The notes beneath the pieces were generated by a model that was not told where the DNA came from, did no database searches, and saw only the letters and a list, made by a program, of their open reading frames with translations. From an uncultured Oscillibacter sp. (lineage in GTDB: Bacteria; Bacillota; Clostridia; Oscillospirales; Oscillospiraceae), in NCBI GenBank assembly GCA_947382875.1, contig CANDBG010000019.1:1-38792 (forward strand): a stretch of 38,792 bases of DNA, given 5' to 3'. Of the stretch, positions 5,718 through 13,693 are shown piece after piece (position 1 is the first letter of the stretch; every line of letters begins with the position of its first letter). A program made the position numbers and the translations under genes.

Positions 5718-7983
5718 ACTCATTCAGCCGTTGGTAATACGCCTCCAGCTTTTCGTCGCAGATTTTTTCTATTTCCACTTTTTCCCCTTTGTTCAGCCGC
5801 TTCCAAACCGTCTCATCCACCTGGATAATGCCAAGAGTTTTGGTGTGTCGGAGCATCTGCATATCCTCAAAGCGCTTGAACGGATTTGATAATATATTCC
5901 GCTGGGCCTCGCTGTTGGTATAGCCGCCTTTCGCAAAGATGCTGTTCGCCTTCTCTACCACCAGGCCGGCAGTCCGCCGCCCCTCGTAATAAGAGCGGAA
6001 GTAATCCGCGATCTCCGACAGCTTTACACGCCCCTTTTCATCCGCACAATGCAGCACTGCCTTAATCAGGACCGGCTTGTAGGAATAGCTCATATCCATT
6101 TTGCGGACCATGTCCAAAAACAGGTCTTTCCGGTTTTTGTCGTTAATCAGCGTCCAGCCATACTGTTTGGCATAGGCTTCCAGCGTTTCCTCCTTGAAAT
6201 ATTTGAATGTCCTGTGTTCGCTCATAGGGACAGACAAATCAGGAATCAGCTTGCCCTCCCGAACATAGCGCTCTATCGTCTCGCTCTGCACATTTACCCG
6301 GCGGACAAACTCCATCTGGGAAACCATACCCTCGGCTTCCTCCTGCCAATTAAAGATGTCCACCAGTTCATAGTCTGTTGCGTCAATCGGCCAGTCCAGC
6401 AGGGCGGCAGGTTTCTCCCGCCGGTCATAGAGCGCCCCTTCGGCCATTCGTTTGTCCCAGGGAGACAGTACCAATTCCCCCGCCCGGTACCTCCGCAGCT
6501 TGAACAGGCGGTGAAGGGACATGGGCATATTGTACTGACTGGCATTGTCCACGAAGTCAAAGACCATCAGGCTTTCCTTACCCTCGCAGAGCCGCATTCC
6601 CCGGCCAAGCTGCTGGGTATAAAGCACACGGCTCATGGTAGGCCGGGCCATGAACAGCACCTCGATCTCCGGGCAGTCCCAGCCCTCATTCAGCAAATCG
6701 CAGGCGCAGAGCACCTGTATTTCCCGGCGGACAAACCGGTCTCGGAACTCCTCCCGTTCCGCGCGCTTCATATTGCCGGACACCGCGGCGGCGGAAATGC
6801 CCTCCTTCTGGAACAGCGCCGCAATTTCCTCTGCGTGCCACACGGAGGCACAAAATACCACCGTCCGGCGGCCCTGGGCGTATTGAAGCCAGGTATCTAC
6901 GATCAGTCGGTTGCGCTCCGGCACATAGATTTTGGTTTCCAAATCCCGGATGTTGTATCGAACACTGTTGAACCGCACTTTTGTCAGATCAATATTGGTA
7001 TGGATGCGGATGCAACGCACGGGGACCAGTTCTCCCAGTTCCACGGCGGCCTGGATGTCCAGCTTGTGGGCCGTGTTCTTGAAAATGTCCAGGATGCTTT
7101 TGCCATCGTTCCGCTCCGGCGTGGCGGTCAGTCCCAGGGTGAACGCGGGCCTGAAAAAAGCAAGCGCTTTCTGGTATGTATCCGCCGCCGCATGGTGGGC
7201 TTCGTCGATGATGAGATACCCAAAATCATCGTCTTTGAAGCAATCCAAGTGCAGCGCCACGCTCTGAACACTGCCGCAGACTACATGGGCTTCCGGCTCT
7301 TTTACCGACTCCAGATAGCGGCCCACGGATACCTCGGGCCAGAGAGAGCGAAAGGCTTCCGCCGCCTGGTCCACCAGTTCCTGGGTATGGGCCAGGAAAA
7401 GCGTTCTGCCGCCCAGGCGCTTTGCGTCCAGGACTGCCGTCACGGTCTTGCCGGTCCCGGTGGCATGGCACAGCAGGGCAATCGTTTCTCCACGACCGCG
7501 CATCTCTGCCAGAGCGTTCAGCGCCTCCTGCTGGTGACGCTTCAGCTCCAGGCCAGCTCCATTCAAAGCCCGTCCCCGCTGGGTGGGGAGATAGTCCTCA
7601 ATCTCCCGAAGCCGGGGACGGCTGCCCAGAAAAACACGGAGCTCGTCCTTCACTGCCTCCGGCTGAAGCTGCATCTGCCGCACTGCCCAGCGGTAGACAT
7701 CCCAGCCCAGATAGACCATGCTGTTCTGCTTGAGAAGGTCGTCGTAAAATTTGCCGGAGGCCACCAAGCTTTTGTGATGAGAGCCCTCGTCGTCGATCTC
7801 AATGGCCACCCGCCGCCCGTTGTTTTCCAGAACAAAATCGGCATAGCGGCTGTTCTGGTAAATATCGTAGAAGTGGTATTGGGAATAGAGATATTGAGCC
7901 TTCTCCGCGCCGAAGGCTTCGCTGAACAACTGGATGAACAGATCCTCGGCAATACTGCCGGAGGCGGAACGGCGGGTACGCAT
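5716..7983 (-). CDS. SF2 helicase with N-terminal DUF559/Vsr-like nuclease domain
   Basis: A 755-residue protein. Residues about 10-110 resemble a DUF559/Vsr-type PD-(D/E)xK nuclease: SRYADFVLENNG, then VAIEIDDEGSHH, giving the Asp, Glu-x-Asp and His pattern. The helicase core follows: Walker A HATGTGKT near 175-182, IIDEAHH near 260, GLTATPER near 284 and QQLGRGMR near 475, as in type III restriction-like DEAD/DEAH translocases. The C-terminal third has a MerR-like helix (VNVQSETIERYVREGKL) and helical repeats of unknown role. The ATG at 7983 is chosen because GAGGTG lies 6 bases upstream; a GTG at 7992 falls inside that ribosome site. It is the last gene of a four-gene operon and probably moves on and cuts foreign DNA; substrate and partner are inferred. 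Confidence 0.87.
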   Translation of the reverse strand: MRTRRSASGSIAEDLFIQLFSEAFGAEKAQYLYSQYHFYDIYQNSRYADFVLENNGRRVAIEIDDEGSHHKSLVASGKFYDDLLKQNSMVYLGWDVYRWAVRQMQLQPEAVKDELRVFLGSRPRLREIEDYLPTQRGRALNGAGLELKRHQQEALNALAEMRGRGETIALLCHATGTGKTVTAVLDAKRLGGRTLFLAHTQELVDQAAEAFRSLWPEVSVGRYLESVKEPEAHVVCGSVQSVALHLDCFKDDDFGYLIIDEAHHAAADTYQKALAFFRPAFTLGLTATPERNDGKSILDIFKNTAHKLDIQAAVELGELVPVRCIRIHTNIDLTKVRFNSVRYNIRDLETKIYVPERNRLIVDTWLQYAQGRRTVVFCASVWHAEEIAALFQKEGISAAAVSGNMKRAEREEFRDRFVRREIQVLCACDLLNEGWDCPEIEVLFMARPTMSRVLYTQQLGRGMRLCEGKESLMVFDFVDNASQYNMPMSLHRLFKLRRYRAGELVLSPWDKRMAEGALYDRREKPAALLDWPIDATDYELVDIFNWQEEAEGMVSQMEFVRRVNVQSETIERYVREGKLIPDLSVPMSEHRTFKYFKEETLEAYAKQYGWTLINDKNRKDLFLDMVRKMDMSYSYKPVLIKAVLHCADEKGRVKLSEIADYFRSYYEGRRTAGLVVEKANSIFAKGGYTNSEAQRNILSNPFKRFEDMQMLRHTKTLGIIQVDETVWKRLNKGEKVEIEKICDEKLEAYYQRLNE

Positions 7984-7993
7984 GGATGTCACC

Positions 7994-8314
7994 TCAATTC
8001 TCGATCACTTCTTTTAGTAAGATTTGTTTCTCAAAACCGCCCCGCCGGGCGGCTTTTTCCTGCCGGATCCGCTCCAACTGCTCCCAGCTCCAGCCCCGGG
8101 CGTGGACCACCGCCCGCATGACCTCCAGCAGGTCGGCCAGCTCCTCCAGGGATTTGCTCTCCTGATATTCGGATAGCTCTTCCTCCAATTTGGTATCCAG
8201 CAGTTTCAGATATTCCGAATTGGTCAAGGTTTCTGTTATACAGGTTTTGCCGTCCGCTTCGATAATCTCGGGGATACGGTCGCGAACAAGTTTATTACAT
8301 TGAATTTTCCTCAT
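7994..8314 (-). CDS. MazG-like nucleotide pyrophosphohydrolase (COG4997 type)
   Basis: A 106-residue all-helical protein. It opens with KLVRDRIPEIIEADG, the signature of the COG4997 house-cleaning NTP-pyrophosphatase group, and carries the metal-binding pattern LEEELSEYQ followed by LEELADLLEVM. The family hydrolyses nucleoside triphosphates to monophosphates and pyrophosphate; the substrate here cannot be read from sequence. The ATG at 8314 follows GGGAGGG at 9 bases; an upstream TTG at 8332 overlaps that site. The gene lies 22 bp after the SF1 helicase and 10 bp before the SF2 helicase, so co-expression is very likely. A nucleotide hydrolase between two DNA motors suggests it acts on modified or phage-altered nucleotides, or depletes a pool on activation; that is inference. 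Confidence 0.88.
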   Translation of the reverse strand: MRKIQCNKLVRDRIPEIIEADGKTCITETLTNSEYLKLLDTKLEEELSEYQESKSLEELADLLEVMRAVVHARGWSWEQLERIRQEKAARRGGFEKQILLKEVIEN

Positions 8315-8336
8315 GGAAGTATACCCTCCCAAAAAT

Positions 8337-11159
8337 TTATAGCGGATCTCTGCTTAATGGGATAATATTCGTACACTTTTTGTCTTCATTGTAGTAATTT
8401 GTACAGCCATAAAAGACATTTCCGGTTTTCTGGTTCATTTTTACAATCATATAACCGTCTGAACACTTTGGACATTTAAAAATATCGTGTTTGTGTACCT
8501 TGTCATTGGTCATAAAGTCGCACACTTCTGCTTCGTTGGTACAAATCCAGAGATTCAGCCCGTAATTCTTGTTGAACTCGTATTTGAGGGGAAACCCGCA
8601 TATGGGACAACGCAGATTGAACTGATCTACCACCTGCATGTTGATTTTATCGGTATGTGGAATGCGGAAGTCTTGAATCAGTTCCACAAGAAACCGGGAC
8701 GGTCGGTTTTGGGGGACAGCGATGTAAACGCGGTTTTTTGTACGGGTCATGGCGACATAGAATAGCCGCCGTTCCTCCGCAAAGGGCATGCTCTTATCTT
8801 CATAGGTAACCAGCTTTATAATCGGGTCATCCTCGATCTGGCAGGGAAAACCAAACTTTCCCTCAAACATATTGATCAGAATCACGTTGTCATATCCCAG
8901 TCCCTTAGAACTGTGAGCCGTCATAAAGGATAATTTTGCGTTTGGGTAGCGGTTACTTTTGATGTGCCCGCCGGGCAGCTCTGTGAATCGCCCTGTATTG
9001 CAAAGCTTGTACCGATCATAATTGTATCGTCCAACCAGTAGGATGGAGCCGCTTTCGCCATACTCATCAAGAATATCTCCGATCATTTTTTCAACCTTGC
9101 CGGCCAGGGACTGCATGGGCCGGAAACTGTCGTCAAACACCTCCAAGACTATGGGATTGTCCAAATGCTTGGGAGAAATCAACTGTTTCCGAATTTGCGA
9201 AGAGTTTTTCTGGACAAACCCGCCAGCAATATCAATCAATTCCTGAGAATTACGGTAGGTATGGGTGATCTTTAATTCCGTCCCGGCGCCCATTAGCTCC
9301 AGGAATCGAGTAAACAGGGTAATATCAGAGCCGGAGAAGGCATAAATGGACTGCCAGTCATCTCCCACCGCCACAACTTTGGCGTTTGTGATCTGGGACA
9401 GCCGTTTGGTCAGATTAAATCGCTGCCGGGCAATATCCTGAAATTCGTCAATGATGATGTACTTGTAGGGCAGTTCGATATTCTGCCGCTCGATCTCCTG
9501 TAAATAGAAGTGGGCATCGTTGATCATATCGGCAAAGTCGATCTGATTCCTTCGCTGCAGTTCGGACTGATAGTGCTGGTAGACCTGTTCCGCAATGTCT
9601 AAAAACAACAGTGTTCGGGGATTGTCGGTCTTTTTCCGCAAAATAGAGAACCCGCCGGCATCATAGCCGGTCGTCTTGTACTGCTCAATAAAGTTCATCA
9701 TGAAGGAAATCAATTTATAGATATACTTGTCCTTTCCGGTCTCTACAATCTTCTGGTAGACCTCTTCCAGATTCCGGGGTTTCAGCACAAAGCCCTCCTT
9801 TTCCAAGCATTCTTTCAAATGCTCAAGGAGAGGACGCCGGTCGTGATAAAGCGACCATGTCTCCAGTAAGGTAGTCCGATTTGCTTTATGCAAATGGCGC
9901 TTGTCCCAGATGGATTTTTTGTATCGCGCCAGCTGCTGGGGCGTAAGCAGATTGCTGTACCAGCTCTCGGTCAGCGCATAGTGTTCAAGCCAGACGGCAT
10001 GCTCGCCCTGCGAAATGTAGAAGTCTGGTGTGTACTTTTTGTTTCGGGAGGGAGAACCGTAGGGATACACCCGCTCATATTCGTAATTCAGTCCGTTCAA
10101 GTAGAGGAAATTTGCAATTTGAACCTCCTGAATGGACCGCAGATACTCCCCGGTAATTGTTTTTACCTTTCTGGAGCGTTGCTGCTGTATTTTTTTCACA
10201 TATTCTCCAAGTCCGCTTTTCAACGTCTCAAAATTTTGCGCCGCCTTATAGAGATGGTATTGCTCCAGATTTGAGAACTGGAACACGTCCTCTGCCAAAT
10301 CGAAATAGTAGCCCAGAAAGAGCACCAGATTCCGCATAAGAGGCTTATTATAGAAAATGGCCTTTTCCAGCATCTCGAATATGATTTGGTAGGAGGAAAA
10401 ATTGATCTCCGGAGGCTCTGCGGAAAACCGCTTGACAATGTCAAAGGCAAAAGCATGGAACGTGCATATCTTGGCCGGGATTTCCAGCCCTTTGTTTATC
10501 CGGTTGCGAAGTTCATTAATGGCTTTGTTTGTATAGGAAATCACAATGATTTCTTCCGGATCAATCCGTTTCTTTTCAACCAGGTATTTTACTTTCGCCG
10601 CCATGGTAGTCGTCTTTCCGGCTCCTGCGCCCGCAACAAGGAGACAGTAATCGTCATCTGTGACCACAGCCTTGCGCTGTTCTTCGTCCAATTGGATATT
10701 AGGGTCAATATCCTTTAAAATAGAATCAAAATATTCTTTTTCACGTGTAAGTATCCATTCGACATAGTTTGTATTGTGGGTAATAATGTCATTGGATAAT
10801 GTACGCATTTTTTCCAAAAACTGTCTTAGTGCGTCTATATCTACCCGAAATACAGTTGCGTTATTACATACATACCGGAAAATCAGTGGATTTGTCATTT
10901 CGCGGGAATACGGTTCATAGGTTTTGCGCAGCTTTTCTTCATCTCGGTGGGATATGTAATGGTCCGCGGCAAAAAGGGTGATATAATCTCTGTCGAAAGA
11001 CAGAAGCAAGTTTCCTAAGTTTTTGTAATCGATCCCCTTGCTTACCGGAGTATCTTTCTGCTCTGTGGGAAAATATGCTGCCGGCAGCCCGCAATGAGGA
11101 CACATCTCCGCTCTATTTGAAATCGAATTTCCGCATTCGGGACATTTGATCAACGCCAT
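8337..11159 (-). CDS. UvrD-type SF1 helicase with zinc ribbons and an embedded nuclease-like motif
   Basis: A 940-residue protein. Residues 6-24 form a zinc ribbon (CPECG, CPHCG). The SF1 motor shows Walker A VAGAGAGKTTT near 175-185, ISYTNKAINELR, IIIDEFQDIARQRF near 568-581, AVGDDWQSIYAFSGSDI near 597-613, TAHSSKGLGYDNV and RRLFYVAMTRTKNRV. Between motor motifs, near 345-395, lies a PD-(D/E)xK-like arrangement (EVQIANFLYLNGLNYEYERV, YTPDF, WLEHYAL), so this could be a helicase-nuclease. The C-terminus has two topoisomerase-type zinc ribbons (CPICG with later Cys, and CPKCSDGYM with later Cys). The start follows AGGAGG with 7-base spacing. It is the second gene of the operon. Housekeeping PcrA/UvrD lacks these additions, which argues for a specialised accessory role. 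Confidence 0.9.
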   Translation of the reverse strand: MALIKCPECGNSISNRAEMCPHCGLPAAYFPTEQKDTPVSKGIDYKNLGNLLLSFDRDYITLFAADHYISHRDEEKLRKTYEPYSREMTNPLIFRYVCNNATVFRVDIDALRQFLEKMRTLSNDIITHNTNYVEWILTREKEYFDSILKDIDPNIQLDEEQRKAVVTDDDYCLLVAGAGAGKTTTMAAKVKYLVEKKRIDPEEIIVISYTNKAINELRNRINKGLEIPAKICTFHAFAFDIVKRFSAEPPEINFSSYQIIFEMLEKAIFYNKPLMRNLVLFLGYYFDLAEDVFQFSNLEQYHLYKAAQNFETLKSGLGEYVKKIQQQRSRKVKTITGEYLRSIQEVQIANFLYLNGLNYEYERVYPYGSPSRNKKYTPDFYISQGEHAVWLEHYALTESWYSNLLTPQQLARYKKSIWDKRHLHKANRTTLLETWSLYHDRRPLLEHLKECLEKEGFVLKPRNLEEVYQKIVETGKDKYIYKLISFMMNFIEQYKTTGYDAGGFSILRKKTDNPRTLLFLDIAEQVYQHYQSELQRRNQIDFADMINDAHFYLQEIERQNIELPYKYIIIDEFQDIARQRFNLTKRLSQITNAKVVAVGDDWQSIYAFSGSDITLFTRFLELMGAGTELKITHTYRNSQELIDIAGGFVQKNSSQIRKQLISPKHLDNPIVLEVFDDSFRPMQSLAGKVEKMIGDILDEYGESGSILLVGRYNYDRYKLCNTGRFTELPGGHIKSNRYPNAKLSFMTAHSSKGLGYDNVILINMFEGKFGFPCQIEDDPIIKLVTYEDKSMPFAEERRLFYVAMTRTKNRVYIAVPQNRPSRFLVELIQDFRIPHTDKINMQVVDQFNLRCPICGFPLKYEFNKNYGLNLWICTNEAEVCDFMTNDKVHKHDIFKCPKCSDGYMIVKMNQKTGNVFYGCTNYYNEDKKCTNIIPLSRDPL

Positions 11160-11195
11160 ATTTTCCCCTCCTGAAAATCTTAAACGTCCGTTTTT

Positions 11196-11915
11196 CTATA
11201 TCAGGCCAAGCCTTTTGAGCCTTTTCCGTACGGAGGATGTGTTTCGTTTCAACGTGACTGCAATCTCGCTCAAAGGTACATCTTTTTTGTATAGGTCTAC
11301 GAGGCATTCCTCCTGCGCCATAGTCCAGGGTTTTTGGGACAATTCCGCGTTCATATTTTCCGTTTCAATCACTGCGTCCAGGTTATCTATAATAAAGTGC
11401 TGTGCGACCAGATTGTAAACCACGACCTCGTAAGGCCCGTTGCTTCCGTTTCTTTTTTCAACCGATATCCCATTCTCAATTCCACTGGAGGTTGGATGCT
11501 TTGCTTTCTTCCCGTCAGTTGTTGTAGCCCACATTAACATGCCAATTTCAGAAAGCCAATTTACAATGCCGCTGTAAGAGAGTTTCCGCATATTTTCGCA
11601 GTCACACAGTGCATTGATTCTCCGGGCCACCTCGCTTGCAGAAATGGGCTTTTCAGAAAACGCAAACATGCTCCTTTTTTCAAATGGAACGCTGAAAGGC
11701 ATTTTTTCCTTCTTTTTTGATGCAGCTGGAGCAACTATGCCGCCATTGTCAATTACCCGGCGCAAAATGTCCGAAATAAAGAAGAAACAACGAGCCAGCC
11801 GAACCTGATTGATGACATCCCCTTCCGGTACCACCGTATCATCAATAGGGTTTATGCCATTTGCCAGTTTGTCCATATACGTCTTAGCGCGGTTCAGGGC
11901 CTCAAGCTCTGTCAT
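11196..11915 (-). CDS. Putative DNA-binding protein, first gene of the helicase operon
   Basis: A 239-residue soluble protein without a domain I can name over its first 190 residues. It begins with a helical region (LEALNRAKTYMDKLANGINPID, VRLARCFFFISDILRRVIDNGG), followed by a winged-helix-like stretch (ISASEVARRINALC, LSYSGIVNWLSEIGML). The last 45 residues look like a Myb/SANT-type or sigma-like helix-turn-helix (PWTMAQEECLVDLYKK, LSEIAVTLKRNTSSVRKRLKRLGLI). The ATG at 11915 follows AAGGAGG at 7 bases; an upstream in-frame start at 11939 has no site. It is the promoter-proximal gene, 36 bp before the SF1 helicase, and could regulate the operon or direct the helicases to DNA. Confidence 0.7.
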   Translation of the reverse strand: MTELEALNRAKTYMDKLANGINPIDDTVVPEGDVINQVRLARCFFFISDILRRVIDNGGIVAPAASKKKEKMPFSVPFEKRSMFAFSEKPISASEVARRINALCDCENMRKLSYSGIVNWLSEIGMLMWATTTDGKKAKHPTSSGIENGISVEKRNGSNGPYEVVVYNLVAQHFIIDNLDAVIETENMNAELSQKPWTMAQEECLVDLYKKDVPLSEIAVTLKRNTSSVRKRLKRLGLI

Positions 11916-11959
11916 GGTTTGCCTCCTTATTTCAATCACGACATTTCTAATACGCTGTC

Positions 11960-11988
11960 ATTATACATCGTTTCAGGCATTGCTTCAA
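11960..11988 (-). promoter_or_regulatory. Predicted promoter of the four-gene helicase operon
   Basis: On the minus strand, TTGAAG (11988-11983) and a consensus TATAAT (11965-11960) are exactly 17 bp apart, 45 bp upstream of the ATG at 11915. No comparable promoter is seen inside the operon, whose gaps are 36 bp or less. Confidence 0.7.
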
Positions 11989-12036
11989 GGTAATTTGATT
12001 TGAGGAATTGAGATTAGCCGCAGATCACTACTGATA

Positions 12037-12075
12037 TAGATAAGAGCCGCTGTTAAAGGTAGCGACTTTTATCTA
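12037..12075. repeat. 15-bp imperfect inverted repeat upstream of the helicase operon
   Basis: TAGATAAGAGCCGCT and AGCGACTTTTATCTA pair at 13 of 15 positions around a 9-base loop. It lies in the 271-base gene-free stretch 11916-12186. It may be a terminator for the opposite side, an operator, or a scar at the boundary between the accessory region and ancestral chromosome. Confidence 0.45.
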
Positions 12076-12186
12076 CGGAAAATATTCGTTGGTTGAAATC
12101 CTCCAGGAGTTTACTCAACCTTGGTTCTTTGTAATTCAACCGCTGACGCTGAAGAGGCATTTCATTGGTAAGCTATTGCGCTTCAC

Positions 12187-12351
12187 TTACGAAAGCAACT
12201 CCCACTCAAAACTTTCCCATTTTAAGCGGCTGCCCACGTCCGTGCCCTCCGGCAGGAGGAACATCGCCACCTGGTTTTCCACGCCCTCGTCGCTGATCAT
12301 GTAGGCGTAATCCCCGTTGATATTTTGAACAGTATAAAATACAGGACCCAT
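12187..12351 (-). CDS. Conserved-looking small protein of unknown function
   Basis: A 54-residue protein (MGPVFYTVQNINGDYAYMISDEG, then VAMFLLPEGTDVGSRLKWE). The pattern of a GDYA turn, an acidic loop and an LLPEG segment is reminiscent of small DUF3006-like beta-barrel proteins, but I cannot assign it firmly. The ATG at 12351 has GGGAGG 8 bases upstream, which supports expression; an in-frame TTG at 12369 overlaps that site. There is no signal peptide or membrane segment. It is about 80 bp downstream of the amidohydrolase gene in the same orientation and could be read from the same message. Confidence 0.6.
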   Translation of the reverse strand: MGPVFYTVQNINGDYAYMISDEGVENQVAMFLLPEGTDVGSRLKWESFEWELLS

Positions 12352-12429
12352 ACAAATAGCCTCCCCCAAACTTGAAAATCTCTCGGTAAAAACAGGATAG
12401 CCGCCGGACTGTCAAGCAGTTACAGCCGC

Positions 12430-13608
12430 TCATACCACTCCTGCCTCTTCTTCCAGCCACCGCGCGGCACAGTGGGCAAGCCCCGCAGGGCCAATGGCGC
12501 AGACGTCCTCGTTGAACCGCACCTTCGGATTGTGGGCCGGGGCCTCGCCCCGCTGGTCCAAAAATCCGGCGGAGAGGTACATGAACACGCTGGGCACCCG
12601 CTCGGCAACGATGGCAAAATCTTCCGAGGCGTTTGCAGAAATGCCGGGACAGGGCGTCAAACCGTGCAACTCCTGGAGATAGCCCGCCAGTTGCTCCGTC
12701 AGTTCCTTATTGCAAATCAGAGGCGGCACCTGGGACAGCATCTCCACTGTAGCCGTCCCGCCGTAGACCTGGGCCGTCCCCGTTGCAACTTCCTTCATCC
12801 GCCGGACCAGCAATTCCCGACAGGCCGTGTCGTTGGTGCGGATGGTCCCCTGTAACACGGCGGTATCCGGGATAATGTTAGCGGCGGAACCGGCGGAGAA
12901 ATTGCCCACTGTCAACACGCAGTTCTTACCAGGGTCCGCCTCCCGGGCGATCAGCGCCTCCAAGGCCAGGTAAATGTGGACGGCAATGTTAATCGGGTCA
13001 ATCGAACTGTTGGGATAGGTCCCGTGAGCGCCTCGTCCGTGGACCGTGATTTTGAACCCGTCCACAGAGGACATCATCACCCCGCCGCTGTTGTACATAA
13101 AGAGCCCCATGGGCATTTTCCCTGGGGCGACATGGAAGGCCAAGGCGGCGTCCACGCCCTCCAAAATCCCCTGGGCGATCATGTCCTTAGCCCCCTCAAA
13201 GGTTTCCTCCGCCGGCTGGAACATGAAGCGGACTGTCCCCTTGAGGGCCGTCTCGTTTTCCTTCAGCATCTTGGCGGCGGTGAGGAGCATGGCGGCGTGG
13301 AAGTCGTGGCCGCAGGCGTGGGCTTCGGTGCCCGTGGGACAGGCGAAAGGCTCCCCGCTCTCCTCTCCCATGGGCAGGGCGTCCATGTCCGCCCGGAGCA
13401 GCAGCGTCCTGCCGCCCGTTCCCAAACTGGCGGTAACGCCATGGCCGCACTTCTCCGGTTTTAACCCGTATTCGGTCAGTTTTTCCATAATATAGGCCAC
13501 CGCCCTGGGCGTCTCCAGGCCCACCTCGGCGTTGGTGTGGAGATAACGACGGTGGGCCACCGTCTCCTCCCGCAGTTCCTGGGCTCTTTTCTGGTAATCA
13601 AAACGCAT
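12430..13608 (-). CDS. M20D-family amidohydrolase
   Basis: A 392-residue metallopeptidase-like protein of the amidohydrolase group that includes hippurate hydrolase, IAA-amino-acid hydrolase and N-acyl amino acid deacylases. It cleaves an amide bond to an amino acid using a two-metal site. Visible motifs are HRYLHTNAEVGLETPRAV, LRADMDALPM, the metal-binding AHACGHDFHAAML with the Cys and His ligands, FQPAEETFEGAKDMI with the catalytic Glu, and a dimerisation domain around HGRGAHGTYP. The exact substrate cannot be read. The ATG at 13608 is preferred because GGAG lies 9 bases upstream; an ATG at 13617 abuts the same GGAG. The gene is divergent from yaaA, with 85 bp between starts, and is cytoplasmic. 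Confidence 0.9.
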   Translation of the reverse strand: MRFDYQKRAQELREETVAHRRYLHTNAEVGLETPRAVAYIMEKLTEYGLKPEKCGHGVTASLGTGGRTLLLRADMDALPMGEESGEPFACPTGTEAHACGHDFHAAMLLTAAKMLKENETALKGTVRFMFQPAEETFEGAKDMIAQGILEGVDAALAFHVAPGKMPMGLFMYNSGGVMMSSVDGFKITVHGRGAHGTYPNSSIDPINIAVHIYLALEALIAREADPGKNCVLTVGNFSAGSAANIIPDTAVLQGTIRTNDTACRELLVRRMKEVATGTAQVYGGTATVEMLSQVPPLICNKELTEQLAGYLQELHGLTPCPGISANASEDFAIVAERVPSVFMYLSAGFLDQRGEAPAHNPKVRFNEDVCAIGPAGLAHCAARWLEEEAGVV

Positions 13609-13632
13609 ACGATACATCTCCAAATCTTTTAA

Positions 13633-13661
13633 TTGTATTTTTACCTGTTTTGCGCTATCAT
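13633..13661 (+). promoter_or_regulatory. Predicted promoter of yaaA
   Basis: TTGTAT (13633-13638) and TATCAT (13656-13661) are 17 bp apart, ending 32 bp before the yaaA ATG. I see no obvious peroxide-regulator box. Confidence 0.5.
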
Positions 13662-13693
13662 TTTCCCAACAACACTTGAAATGGGGCTTTACA

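Noticed and set aside
6049-8121. 690-codon plus-strand frame opposite the SF2 helicase
   Set aside because: It mirrors a gene with full helicase motifs and is a GC-rich antisense shadow; no ribosome site or domain supports it.
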